A DNA stretch of 64,000 nucleotides, taken from NCBI RefSeq assembly GCF_900114085.1, contig NZ_FORU01000002.1, positions 248,001 through 312,000 on the forward strand, read 5' to 3'. The notes beneath the pieces are model-generated. The model worked only from the letters and a program-made list of their open reading frames with translations. It was not told where the DNA came from and searched no databases. The DNA comes from Myroides guanonis. Lineage in GTDB: Bacteria > Bacteroidota > Bacteroidia > Flavobacteriales > Flavobacteriaceae. Both the position numbers and the translations under genes were made by a program. Positions within the stretch are counted from its first letter, which is position 1. The number at the start of each line of letters is the position of its first letter. Positions 18,063 to 27,273 of the stretch are shown here, piece by piece.

Positions 18063-21000
18063 AACCCAAACCCGAGACCGAAAACAAAACGTCCACCATC
18101 TTCACTCATGAAATAAGAAGCCTGGATAGTCATTGATTCTACAGCATTCAGCCACATACCTCCACCATAGGAATTATGCCATTTATTTGAATCCTCATCT
18201 GGATTCCAAACACGTCCATAATCAAAACCCACATAAGCCCCATAACTCATAGGAACAAGTCCTTCACGAATAGACCCGATGTTCCATCGAATATCTGAAC
18301 GATTAACAAAAGCCGTCTTACCTGTAAATCGTTCCGGCCTAAATCCTCTCAACTCAGTATTACCACCCAAATTCGCCGCATGATAGAAATCGTATTGATT
18401 ACCAAAACGCGTTTTATACTTAAAGTCGGACGCCCAAACAAAATTCTCATTTCTATCTATAGGATGATTAAAGCTCAATCCAATATCCATATAACCATGA
18501 TTCATTTTTTGTTTTTCTAGATTTGTCTTCCATCCACCCTTAAAATGAAATCCAAAACCTAAAGTAGGATTAGATACAGAATTAAATCTTTCATAGCTAT
18601 ATTCCATTTGAACACCCCCATAATGCTGCGCTTTAAAAACATCTTCACTTACCACTCCGCTAATGGCAATAAATCGTCCCTCTGTTTTCTGAACCCTTAA
18701 ACTTTCAAAAACACCATTGACCTCAAACTTCCCACCTAAATCTCCCTCATATCTAAATCCCGGCTCTACCCTATAAGACTCCATTCGAACTCGTTTGTAA
18801 TCATCTCCCATTTCCTCATCAAAATAATGTGTTTCGTTTCCAAAGCCATAAAAGTTCTGAGAAAAATTAGGACTTGTTGTAGCAACCCCAAAAGTAAACA
18901 TCCAATCATTCTTAGCTTGTGCAAAATATCCTTTATAAGCTATATCTACCCCTTTAGTTGCAAAAGAATAATTACCCTTAATAGTATGTTTAGAAGAAAA
19001 CGGATCTTGAACAAATTTCGTTTTTATGATATTATAACTAAAGCCTATTTTTACCCCATCATCTGGATTATAACCGACATTAGGTAGTAAAGTAGATATC
19101 GAAATAGGTAGATTTCTGTAATCATAATTATTTAAATCATAACGATTACTAATTACTTTTTTTACCTTATTACCATTATGTAGGAAATCATTTTCTTTGC
19201 CCTCATAATCATACACTACTGTATTTTTAGGAGATGAAACATCGAAAACATCGTGATTTTTACCACCTATTAAACGCAACTTGATTCTTGATTTACCAGC
19301 TCCATCTACAATAAATTCATCTTGGTCATTCAAACCATAAACCCAAATTTCACGCGTATTATCAGGGCTAAAGATTCTCCTATATTGAAACTCTTTACCA
19401 GATTTTTTCATCCTATCATAGACAACCTCAACAGAACCATTTTCAAGTCGTGTTATTGAAAAGCGATCTTTCTTATCTGTACCTGCTAAAACGACATATT
19501 TTGACAGTTCCTTGTAATATTTAGATACGTAACCAGATAATTCATTTCGACGTTCTTTCAAAATTTCTATTATCTCACGCATCTCATCATCCTGAACTTC
19601 CTTTGGCAATTTTGAAAAAGAATCCTCGATAGCTTCATCAGTCAATTCACTTTCTAACAATTTTGCCATTGCAATCCAATCCTGTTCTGTTTTCATATTT
19701 AAAAACAGTTGATCCAAAGGAAAAGCTGTTTTATTAATCCATCTTGGATGCGCAAATTTTGGCTTAAAACTTTGCATATGTCGGAGAGGTGGCAACTTCT
19801 TAATTAAAGAAAGTAAGACACCATCAATCTTTGCGAAAGCCTGATCTCTATCTCTTGGAATTGGTTTATAAACAACCTTATCACCTTCCACAAACTCAGA
19901 CCATCTCCATTGATCTGCATGTCTATCCCAGTCACCAATAATCATATCGAAAAGTCTTGCTTTTAAATACACATCTTCATCAACATTGTATTTCTCATCC
20001 TTTCTCAAGTTAGAAATCACATCGTCAGTGCTAACAATTACAGAAGCATTACCAAAACTTCTTTCATCCTCGTGTCCATCTGATGGTCTTTCTTCAATCA
20101 TATACAACTCATCTCCATACTCTGAATTAAATCGCCCTAATCCAGGTTGTTTAGGAACATACCATAGAGAAGGATTGGTGTGGTACAAACCAACCTTTCC
20201 TGAAAGATCTCCAATTATAAAAGGGGTAAAAGGATGAGCCGTTGTATAAAAATCATATATAAATCGCTCTGCAAAAGTTCCTTGAAATGCTTTTTCCACA
20301 TACTGATCTTTGAAAACAGCCGATTGAACAAAACGAGAAGCACTTTTACGAACACCTCTCATTACAAACTCAGTTCCTGATTTATCTTGCAATCTCAATG
20401 ACAAAGACTGATTACCACCTCCTGATATAGTTGGTGAAAGCCCACCATTAACAACCGATAAATTCGCAATAGCCACTTCAATAGGTAAACCATAATACTT
20501 TCGATAATGTTCTCCCCATAAAAAGCGATAAAATCCTGATTTTTTTGTCCACTCTTGCGGATACACACTTGCTGTTGTTACTCCTACTTTAAGCGTCTCG
20601 TAAACATCTTTACTAATCATAACAGGTTTTATAATTTCACGACTAAAAAGCGTCTGTTCCTTCCCAGAATCAGTTCCGTAGAACTTAAGTAAAGCGCTTC
20701 CTTCTTTATAAACATCCAAAGTAGCATATCCCAATTCTCCAGAGCTAAAACTAATTGGCTGAATAGCTCTCGCCTCTTCTTCTTTTGAACCCGCTCCACT
20801 GATTATTTGCTTAACACCATCCTTTTCTAAATACTGTTGATTATGCTCATGCCCTGAAACAATCACGATATTATCATATCCTTGCACCAACGTACGCACC
20901 CTTTGCGCTAATTCAGAATATTTTTTATTCTGTATGTCTTGTGGACTTCCACCTGATGTTTTCCTAAGATAGTTAACCAGACTTCCCAAGATGGGAGCAG

Positions 21001-21784
21001 GAATATTTTTATAAGGAAAAATATGCTTCTTAAATGAAAAATACCCACCATGAGGTCCATTGCTATAAATAGGATGATGCATAGCAATCACCACAATTTT
21101 ATTCTGATCTTTATTTATTAAACTCTTTAATTCCTCAAAGAAATCTTCTCTTGTTTTAATATCACAATCCTCATTGATATTCGGATGTTTATCCCAATTC
21201 TGTAAAAACCATTCACTATCAATTGTTATCAAAACAACATCATTATTTATTTTTAATCGCTCAATACCACAAATTTTACGAGGCAGAACTATCTTTTTAT
21301 CTCCAGTCTTTTCAAATAAATAATCTGCTTGGCGCTTTACTCCTTCATACCCATTATACCAATCGTGATTTCCATTTATAAATACTGTTTTACCAGCAAA
21401 TTCTTTAGCTAAGTCAATTTGAGTGTTAATCTTTTCTTCTGCCAAAGTACGGGACACATCTTCCTTGCTAGGCATTCCTTTAGGATAAATATTATCTCCC
21501 AAGAAAAGTAATGTAGTATTAGAATCTGCTCGCTGAATCCTTTCTTTAAATAGATTCAAAGTCCATTTCGATTTAGACTCATCTGCATTTCCGGCATCAC
21601 CAATAAACAAAAAAGTATGGGAGATATTCAAATCTTTTTCCCTGACTGTATCTATAGCAACTTGAATATCATTGCCATATTCAGGAGAAAACGTTGCACA
21701 AGAATGCAAACTTAGCACTAAGACTATAAAAGAGAACATTCTATATTTTTTACCAAAGAAGCTTGAGTAGAGGAATAATTTCAT
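18059..21784 (-). CDS. three-part envelope protein: calcineurin-like phosphoesterase, kinase-like middle, Omp85-like barrel
   Basis: A 1241-residue lipoprotein (lipobox LHSC, Cys29; a shorter start at M16 is possible). Residues 55-385 are a metallophosphoesterase with all metal ligands: GDAGN (D63), GDN (D97), GNHDW (N139, H140), MHHP (H236) and GHEH (H312, H314). Residues about 430-760 are not a standard domain. FVMRGVRK (473-480) and IGDWDRHADQWRW (616-628) followed by PIPRDRDQAF (641-650) resemble the lysine, DRH and DxD stations of CotH/HipA/Fam20-type kinases. Residues about 890-1241 are an outer-membrane barrel ending in Phe, with the Omp85 signature GGNTELRGFRPERF (1140-1153). Substrate unknown; the kinase link is my inference. 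Confidence 0.85.
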   Translation of the reverse strand: MKLFLYSSFFGKKYRMFSFIVLVLSLHSCATFSPEYGNDIQVAIDTVREKDLNISHTFLFIGDAGNADESKSKWTLNLFKERIQRADSNTTLLFLGDNIYPKGMPSKEDVSRTLAEEKINTQIDLAKEFAGKTVFINGNHDWYNGYEGVKRQADYLFEKTGDKKIVLPRKICGIERLKINNDVVLITIDSEWFLQNWDKHPNINEDCDIKTREDFFEELKSLINKDQNKIVVIAMHHPIYSNGPHGGYFSFKKHIFPYKNIPAPILGSLVNYLRKTSGGSPQDIQNKKYSELAQRVRTLVQGYDNIVIVSGHEHNQQYLEKDGVKQIISGAGSKEEEARAIQPISFSSGELGYATLDVYKEGSALLKFYGTDSGKEQTLFSREIIKPVMISKDVYETLKVGVTTASVYPQEWTKKSGFYRFLWGEHYRKYYGLPIEVAIANLSVVNGGLSPTISGGGNQSLSLRLQDKSGTEFVMRGVRKSASRFVQSAVFKDQYVEKAFQGTFAERFIYDFYTTAHPFTPFIIGDLSGKVGLYHTNPSLWYVPKQPGLGRFNSEYGDELYMIEERPSDGHEDERSFGNASVIVSTDDVISNLRKDEKYNVDEDVYLKARLFDMIIGDWDRHADQWRWSEFVEGDKVVYKPIPRDRDQAFAKIDGVLLSLIKKLPPLRHMQSFKPKFAHPRWINKTAFPLDQLFLNMKTEQDWIAMAKLLESELTDEAIEDSFSKLPKEVQDDEMREIIEILKERRNELSGYVSKYYKELSKYVVLAGTDKKDRFSITRLENGSVEVVYDRMKKSGKEFQYRRIFSPDNTREIWVYGLNDQDEFIVDGAGKSRIKLRLIGGKNHDVFDVSSPKNTVVYDYEGKENDFLHNGNKVKKVISNRYDLNNYDYRNLPISISTLLPNVGYNPDDGVKIGFSYNIIKTKFVQDPFSSKHTIKGNYSFATKGVDIAYKGYFAQAKNDWMFTFGVATTSPNFSQNFYGFGNETHYFDEEMGDDYKRVRMESYRVEPGFRYEGDLGGKFEVNGVFESLRVQKTEGRFIAISGVVSEDVFKAQHYGGVQMEYSYERFNSVSNPTLGFGFHFKGGWKTNLEKQKMNHGYMDIGLSFNHPIDRNENFVWASDFKYKTRFGNQYDFYHAANLGGNTELRGFRPERFTGKTAFVNRSDIRWNIGSIREGLVPMSYGAYVGFDYGRVWNPDEDSNKWHNSYGGGMWLNAVESMTIQASYFMSEDGGRFVFGLGFGF

Positions 21785-21814
21785 ATTTTTATAAAGTTCG
21801 CAATCGATAATACT

Positions 21815-23002
21815 ATGACTATTTTACAAAAAGCTGAAAGTTATATTTTTCAGCTACACAAAGATACACCATTCCAACAACACGCTTACCATAATTACAA
21901 CCACACTTTGCGGGTTATTAATGGTTTAAATGAATTAATTCTTGCAGAAAACATCTCACCAAATGATGCAGAGATGTTATTATTAGCAGGATGGTTCCAC
22001 GATGCAGGTCATTATCATAATTGTGATTGTCATGAACAAAAAAGCAGTGAAATTGCTCAACAGTTTTTAAAAGAACAAAACTATCAATCGGACCAAATTG
22101 AACGCGTAGCTAATTTGATATTAGCCACTCAAATTGAACACGAACCACAAGACTTATTAGAAGCTTGTATAAAGGATGCTGATTTTATTCATTTTGCAGA
22201 CCCTAACTACTATGAAATCTCCTTATTACTGAAAAAAGAAATCGAGTTCTCATGTCAACGAGAATTGACAGAACTTGATTGGAATATGAGTAACAAAGAT
22301 TTCATGCTTAATAAGCATCGTTATTATACAAATTATGCGAAGAAACATTGGCATGTCAAAAAAGAGAAAAACCTTTTTGCAGTATTAGAACGAATCGACA
22401 AACTCGAGTCTTCTGATAATATTTCCAAACAAGAAATTAAAAAGAAAAAATTTGAAAAACTAGACCGACCAGACAGAGGAATAGATACCTTGTTTAGAGT
22501 GACCTTACAAAATCACACAGAACTTAGTGCCATAGCAGATAGCAAAGCAAACATTTTATTATCAGTAAACGCCATTATTATTTCTATATCACTTTCTGCA
22601 CTTATACCGAAACTAGATAGCCCGAGTAATGCACATCTCATCTATCCCACTTTCATATTGTTACTATCTAGCGTTGCGTCGATCATTTTTGCGATTCTAT
22701 CAACTAGACCAAAAATCACTTCGGGCACCTTCACTTCTCAAGATATGGAAAAAAGAAAAGTCAATTTATTGTTCTTCGGAAATTTCCACAAAGTTTCTTT
22801 AGAAGACTACACCAAAGCCATTCATCAAGTCATGAACAACAGAGAATATCTTTATGATTCCTTAGTTATGGATTTACATAGTTTAGGTCTAGTACTTAAT
22901 CGAAAATATAAATTACTAAGAATCACCTATTCTATCTTCATGATTGGGATTTTAGTTTCCGTATTAGCCTTTATAATAGCTTTTAAAGGTAATGGGTTTT
23001 AA
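21815..23002 (+). CDS. HD-domain protein with Pycsar-effector-type membrane domain (PycTM)
   Basis: The 395-residue protein has an N-terminal HD phosphohydrolase domain: YNHTLRVING (H30), GWFHDAGHY (H62-D63) and IKDADF (D121). After a charged linker comes the segment DTLFRVTLQNHTELSAIADSKAN (224-246) and membrane helices at about 247-265, 275-295 and 372-392. That part matches the family called Pycsar effector (formerly DUF5706), whose antiphage members damage the membrane on binding cCMP or cUMP. No cyclase gene lies nearby, and HD-PycTM proteins seem common in flavobacterial chromosomes, so a housekeeping nucleotide-sensing role is as likely as defence. Its 3' end overlaps by 20 bp the converging gene. 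Confidence 0.85.
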   Translation: MTILQKAESYIFQLHKDTPFQQHAYHNYNHTLRVINGLNELILAENISPNDAEMLLLAGWFHDAGHYHNCDCHEQKSSEIAQQFLKEQNYQSDQIERVANLILATQIEHEPQDLLEACIKDADFIHFADPNYYEISLLLKKEIEFSCQRELTELDWNMSNKDFMLNKHRYYTNYAKKHWHVKKEKNLFAVLERIDKLESSDNISKQEIKKKKFEKLDRPDRGIDTLFRVTLQNHTELSAIADSKANILLSVNAIIISISLSALIPKLDSPSNAHLIYPTFILLLSSVASIIFAILSTRPKITSGTFTSQDMEKRKVNLLFFGNFHKVSLEDYTKAIHQVMNNREYLYDSLVMDLHSLGLVLNRKYKLLRITYSIFMIGILVSVLAFIIAFKGNGF

Positions 23003-25346
23003 GATAATCTCTTATCAAACCAGAATAATCTAATGCATTAGAATTAAAATCAAGATTAACCCCAACTCGTATTCCAGTTAAACCAGAGACTCCTTGTAAA
23101 TCTTCTACCTCCATAAAATCAATCGATGAAGACAACAACCCTTTATTTTGAAAATACGTAATATATTTCATATACTCTTCTTGGTCTGCTTGGTTAGCAA
23201 AAACCACAGCTATCTTATTAGGTTGAACCACTCGTTCCTCTGAATCTTTTATACAAGCTTTGTCCAACCTCTTTTTAATAACCTCATAGCGTGTATGATA
23301 TGACCCATCAATATCAAATCGCTTTTCATCCATCCTAAAACGAATAGACAAGGCAGTATCATAAATTAATATCAAGGCAGTTAACTCCAAACTATTCGTT
23401 TCTTTGGAAGTATTTCGGCTATGCAATAACAACATCTCGGCGAACACTTGTAATTGCCACAATCTGAGATTTTGAAAATAGATGAAATCAAAAATCTGAT
23501 TTGGTTCTATTGAAGCCCCTATATACATAGTATGTTCAATTCCATCCGATTTAAATCGTTCATAATAATGCGGAAATATACTTTGAGCATCTACTTGCCT
23601 GCCATCTAACACATCAACTAATTGCTTATTCAACTTACCTACCGCTTGATCAAAAACCTTTCTATTGTAATAATATGTTTGAAACTGTGGCTCTATTCTT
23701 TGAAAATAGATTTCCATAATCTTAGAGTCAAAAGCTGTTTTATTCTTTTCTAAAAATGGATGAATTTCATTTCGGATATATTCTTGTAAATTTTGTTCCA
23801 AACCAGTGTAAAAGTACTCTTGTAATTGTCTTTGAAAAGAGGTCAACTTTAAAATACGTTTCTCAAAAATCAATGTTTGCCCCATCCAATTTCCCTGCTT
23901 CAACAATTGTAACAACATAGACAATTGTTCATTTAAATCCTGAATCACAGCTCTATTCCTCAAAAAAGAAGACCCCTTAACATCCATCTCTCCATACAAA
24001 GGATACACCTGTTCAAAGACAATTTCCTTAATCAAATAATCTTTTTCAGAAATATTTTCAAAATAATTTCTCCTTGCTTCTTTTAAAAACTTCCAATAGA
24101 CACTAGGATGTATAGTAGTATATTCTCGCTGGATAATTGCCTCTACCAAATTGTTTATTTCCGATTGAATGCGTTCAAAAGCATCCGTTATTATAGGCAT
24201 AATAGAACCTAATTTCTGTGCATTCACAGAATGTAAGGCTCTTGGTGTATCAGAAACAATCTCTATAACCCCCTCAACTTTACCTTTCACTACGATGGGA
24301 GCCAATATACAACTCCCAATTCCAAACCTCTTCAGATTCTCGATCATCAATCGCTCATCAACCAACTCGGTTGCTACATTTACATCTGATACACTAAAAT
24401 ACTTTAATTCCTTGAACAAAGATTCATAAGCACATTTACAAAGAACAAAGCCACTACAATCCTCGTTCAGCGAATAACTTTTGAAACCCAAAAATTCACG
24501 AAACTCAATTTGCGATGTTTCATCCAAATCCAATGGCGTGAAACCTACCTTTAAATTTGGAAGCTTATAAACAGAACTAAAAATACGACTTAAAGAAGTT
24601 CCTACATCCAAAAATCCAAACTCCGATTTCAAGAGATTACTCTTTAAATTTGACAAAGCACTTTCGATAGTTACATCTACTAAACTAATAAGCCCAAAAC
24701 CACTTAAGATCCAACTCTCCTGAGGGAATTTCTCCTGCCAAAGTTCTAAATTATCGTAACTATCCTCCAACTCTTGTATATCACTATCCGTAAGCATGAT
24801 GGCATTCTCTGTGGGGTGCACCTCTGCAAAATCAGCATTATACAAAACACGATAATGCCTCATAAAACCTTTTGCATCGGGAATATCAACGAAAAAAGGT
24901 CTAGAAATATCAAAATTCTTTTTAAAATAATAATTCAGGATAATACAGCAGCTCGTAATATAGTATTGATGTTGATCAAAATCTCGAATCTCAAGCGCGA
25001 ATTCAGTACCTGCTTCCTCTAATAACTTCTTAAAACGTTTGGAGTGATTAAAAATTAGATTTTGAAACGGCATAGAAACCGCCTTAATTTCATTATTAGA
25101 CAAAGCATTTGGGAAAACAACTTCTAATAACTCTTCTATTGAATTTTGTTGTTTCTGTACCTCCTCAACAGTCGTCATTCCCTTCACAAGGGAAGATTTT
25201 GAATTGACATTCTCTAAAAGACTTCTTAAATAAATCCCACGATATCCATCTGGATTATCGTGAATTTCATTTTCGATGAATTCTATTAACTTCCAAAATG
25301 AAATTTGTATTTGAAAAGGACTATTCTCGAATGTATTCAACTGCAT
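22983..25346 (-). CDS. GAF-like domain protein of unknown function
   Basis: A 787-residue cytoplasmic protein without signal peptide or membrane segment. Residues about 225-395 look like a GAF sensor domain (CILAPIVVKGKVEGVIEIVSD, 343-363, is the typical GAF core). The N-terminal and C-terminal thirds are mostly helical and match nothing I recognise. It has no kinase, cyclase or HTH output, so it is not a known signalling class. The gene is convergent with the HD-PycTM gene (20-bp overlap of the 3' ends) and 40 bp downstream of eco on the same strand. Confidence 0.7.
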   Translation of the reverse strand: MQLNTFENSPFQIQISFWKLIEFIENEIHDNPDGYRGIYLRSLLENVNSKSSLVKGMTTVEEVQKQQNSIEELLEVVFPNALSNNEIKAVSMPFQNLIFNHSKRFKKLLEEAGTEFALEIRDFDQHQYYITSCCIILNYYFKKNFDISRPFFVDIPDAKGFMRHYRVLYNADFAEVHPTENAIMLTDSDIQELEDSYDNLELWQEKFPQESWILSGFGLISLVDVTIESALSNLKSNLLKSEFGFLDVGTSLSRIFSSVYKLPNLKVGFTPLDLDETSQIEFREFLGFKSYSLNEDCSGFVLCKCAYESLFKELKYFSVSDVNVATELVDERLMIENLKRFGIGSCILAPIVVKGKVEGVIEIVSDTPRALHSVNAQKLGSIMPIITDAFERIQSEINNLVEAIIQREYTTIHPSVYWKFLKEARRNYFENISEKDYLIKEIVFEQVYPLYGEMDVKGSSFLRNRAVIQDLNEQLSMLLQLLKQGNWMGQTLIFEKRILKLTSFQRQLQEYFYTGLEQNLQEYIRNEIHPFLEKNKTAFDSKIMEIYFQRIEPQFQTYYYNRKVFDQAVGKLNKQLVDVLDGRQVDAQSIFPHYYERFKSDGIEHTMYIGASIEPNQIFDFIYFQNLRLWQLQVFAEMLLLHSRNTSKETNSLELTALILIYDTALSIRFRMDEKRFDIDGSYHTRYEVIKKRLDKACIKDSEERVVQPNKIAVVFANQADQEEYMKYITYFQNKGLLSSSIDFMEVEDLQGVSGLTGIRVGVNLDFNSNALDYSGLIRDYLKTHYL

Positions 25347-25386
25347 AATAAGTGTTTTTAATTTAAAAAAAAGTAAGCAGTTAGTA

Positions 25387-25908
25387 TTACTTAGCTACTT
25401 TATTTTTCTTTGTATTACTGACATTATTTTGGGGAATAATACTATTCCACCCTTTTTCAGCACTCCACAATCTATAGCGAAGTTGATATCCTTCGGGTAT
25501 ATAAACAACTAGCGCTTGTTCCCCATTATACACTATAGAATTGCTCTTTAACCCGACAAATTGACTCTTCGTTTTCTCATTTGGACATTCATTCATAGCC
25601 TTTACAACTTGCCCTTTTGTTGAAGCGATAAAATATACAAAATTAGTATTCTTCACTTCATGTTCAGTCCATTCACCAATCAAAGAATAAGGATTGCACA
25701 AATCTGTTTCCATCTCGAATCCTACAGTAAATTCAACTCTATATTCCCCATTACCTTTTTTAATCACCGGTAAAATAACCTCTACCTTCTCCCAACCTTC
25801 TTGTGGTATTGGATATTGAATTTTTTTATCTTTTTCTTGAGCGACTAGCCCCATAGTTAACAGCAATGATAATATTGTCCACCTCTTAAAACCAGTATAC
25901 CTTCCCAT
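25387..25908 (-). CDS. eco: ecotin, periplasmic serine protease inhibitor
   Basis: A 173-residue exported protein (signal peptide to about A23) with the ecotin fold: YPIPQEGWEKVEVILP, MATCHED disulfide cysteines C71 and C108, and the C-terminal YQLRYRLWSAEKG. The reactive-site loop VVKAMNECP puts Met105 three residues before C108, exactly like P1 Met84 before Cys87 in E. coli ecotin. Ecotin dimers block trypsin-fold proteases in the periplasm or from host. The C-terminus carries an extra Lys/Asn-rich tail of about 15 residues. A complete promoter stands directly in front (25920-25949). Confidence 0.9.
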   Translation of the reverse strand: MGRYTGFKRWTILSLLLTMGLVAQEKDKKIQYPIPQEGWEKVEVILPVIKKGNGEYRVEFTVGFEMETDLCNPYSLIGEWTEHEVKNTNFVYFIASTKGQVVKAMNECPNEKTKSQFVGLKSNSIVYNGEQALVVYIPEGYQLRYRLWSAEKGWNSIIPQNNVSNTKKNKVAK

Positions 25909-25919
25909 CTTTTTTGTAT

Positions 25920-25949
25920 CAAATTTAACTCAGATTATATGATAGTCAA
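25920..25949 (-). promoter_or_regulatory. complete promoter for eco
   Basis: On the minus strand TTG (25949-25947), exactly 19 bp, then TAAATTTG (25927-25920), matching the Bacteroidetes consensus TTG-N19-TAnnTTTG in every defined base. The leader is only about 7 nt. Confidence 0.8.
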
Positions 25950-26213
25950 AATAACATGAAGAATTTCTATAAAAAACGAAACAAATAATTTTATCAGCAA
26001 ACATTCATGGTTAAAAACTGTGCAACTATACTAGAACCAGACATCTTTTTTGTTAAGTGCATCTATACCCCATCTATAGAATCGACCATTTTTATAGATG
26101 GAGTATAGATAGGATATAGATTGAATATAAATTCACTCATCAGTTCGTTATAACATCAACATACCTCCAAAACCCCATTTCATCCCCAATTACTTTAAAA
26201 AAATAAAAAGTTG
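25950..26213. other. intergenic region between eco and dus
   Basis: The gap of about 330 bp between eco and dus has no coding sequence. Between the promoters of the two divergent genes it carries the TATAGAT repeat array at 26061-26135. Confidence 0.6.
26061..26135. repeat. TATAGAT array with 11-bp period and long inverted repeat
   Basis: The arms 26061-26078 and 26093-26110 pair in 17 of 18 positions around a 14-nt loop. Each arm holds two TATAGAT words 11 bp apart, and the right arm runs on with further copies at 26115 and (degenerate, TATAAAT) 26126. The helical-turn spacing suggests a protein-binding array. Confidence 0.75.
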
Positions 26214-26221
26214 TACTTTTG
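26214..26221 (+). promoter_or_regulatory. -7 promoter element for dus
   Basis: TACTTTTG followed by CACC is a perfect TAnnTTTG. Its place decides the start of dus: the in-frame codon at 26219 lies inside it, so translation begins at ATG 26240. Confidence 0.65.
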
Positions 26222-26239
26222 CACCAAATTCAATCTACA

Positions 26240-27232
26240 ATGATAAAGATAGGTCCAATTGAACTTCCTGACTACCCATTATTACTTGCACCAATGGAAG
26301 ATGTGAGCGACCCACCATTTCGTCGTTTATGTAAAATGCATGGTGCAGACTTGATGTATTCAGAGTTCATTTCTTCCGAAGGATTGATTCGTGATGCTAT
26401 GAAAAGCAAAATGAAATTAGACATCTTTGATTATGAACGCCCTGTAGGAATTCAAATTTTCGGAGGAGATGAAGAAGCAATGGCATTGTCAGCAAAAATT
26501 GTTGAAACCGTTCAGCCTGATTTAGTGGACATCAACTTTGGTTGTCCAGTCAAGAAAGTAGTGTGTAAAGGAGCAGGAGCAGGAGTACTGAAAGATATAG
26601 ACATGATGGTTCGATTAACAAAAGCAGTGGTTAATAGCACCCACCTACCTGTTACAGTTAAAACACGTTTAGGATGGGATCACAACTCTATAAACATTGA
26701 CGAAGTAGCCGAACGCCTACAAGATGTTGGAATTCACGCTTTAACTGTCCATGCAAGAACAAGAGAACAAATGTATAAAGGACATTCTGATTGGACACAC
26801 ATTGAACGTATTAAAAACAATCAGCGTATACACATCCCTATTTTTGGAAATGGAGATATAGACAGTCCTCAAAAAGCATTAGAATACAGAGATAAATTCG
26901 GATTAGACGGAATGATGATTGGAAGAGCCGCCATCGGTTACCCATGGATTTTTAACGAAATTAAGCACTTTTTCAAGACTGGAGAAGAACTAGCTCCGCC
27001 AACCATGAAAGATCGCTTAGATGCAGCTAAAAACCACCTTATATGGTCTATGGAATGGAAAGGAGAGCGCCTAGGGATTGTAGAAATGCGCAGACATTAT
27101 ACTAATTACTTTAAAGGTATTCACGGTTTTAAACCACACCGCATGAAATTAGTCACTACAGACGACCCTATTCAACTATTACAATTATTTGAAGAAATAG
27201 AAGAAACATATCAAAATTACGTAGCAGAATAA
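26240..27232 (+). CDS. dus: tRNA-dihydrouridine synthase
   Basis: The 330-residue flavoenzyme reduces uridine to dihydrouridine in tRNA D-loops with NADPH. Visible motifs are LLLAPMEDVSDPPFR (FMN site), INFGCPVKKVVCKGAGAG with the catalytic cysteine, VKTRLGWD, LTVHARTREQMYKG and IFGNGDI. The family resembles DusB. Start ATG 26240 (MIKIGPIELPD) is preferred, because an upstream in-frame codon at 26219 overlaps the -7 element. Its last codons form part of the terminator hairpin. Confidence 0.93.
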   Translation: MIKIGPIELPDYPLLLAPMEDVSDPPFRRLCKMHGADLMYSEFISSEGLIRDAMKSKMKLDIFDYERPVGIQIFGGDEEAMALSAKIVETVQPDLVDINFGCPVKKVVCKGAGAGVLKDIDMMVRLTKAVVNSTHLPVTVKTRLGWDHNSINIDEVAERLQDVGIHALTVHARTREQMYKGHSDWTHIERIKNNQRIHIPIFGNGDIDSPQKALEYRDKFGLDGMMIGRAAIGYPWIFNEIKHFFKTGEELAPPTMKDRLDAAKNHLIWSMEWKGERLGIVEMRRHYTNYFKGIHGFKPHRMKLVTTDDPIQLLQLFEEIEETYQNYVAE

Positions 27233-27250
27233 CTTTTGCTACGTAATTTT
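27213..27250 (+). terminator. terminator overlapping the 3' end of dus
   Basis: A 14-bp perfect stem (27213-27226 with 27237-27250) whose left arm encodes the last amino acids of Dus and whose loop holds the stop codon; a T-rich stretch follows. Confidence 0.75.
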
Positions 27251-27273
27251 ATTATAAAAATACCTTCCACTTT

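Noticed and set aside
21815..25346. Complete Pycsar or CBASS-type defence operon
   Set aside because: No cyclase gene is present near the HD-PycTM gene; the neighbours are a GAF-like protein, ecotin and housekeeping genes.
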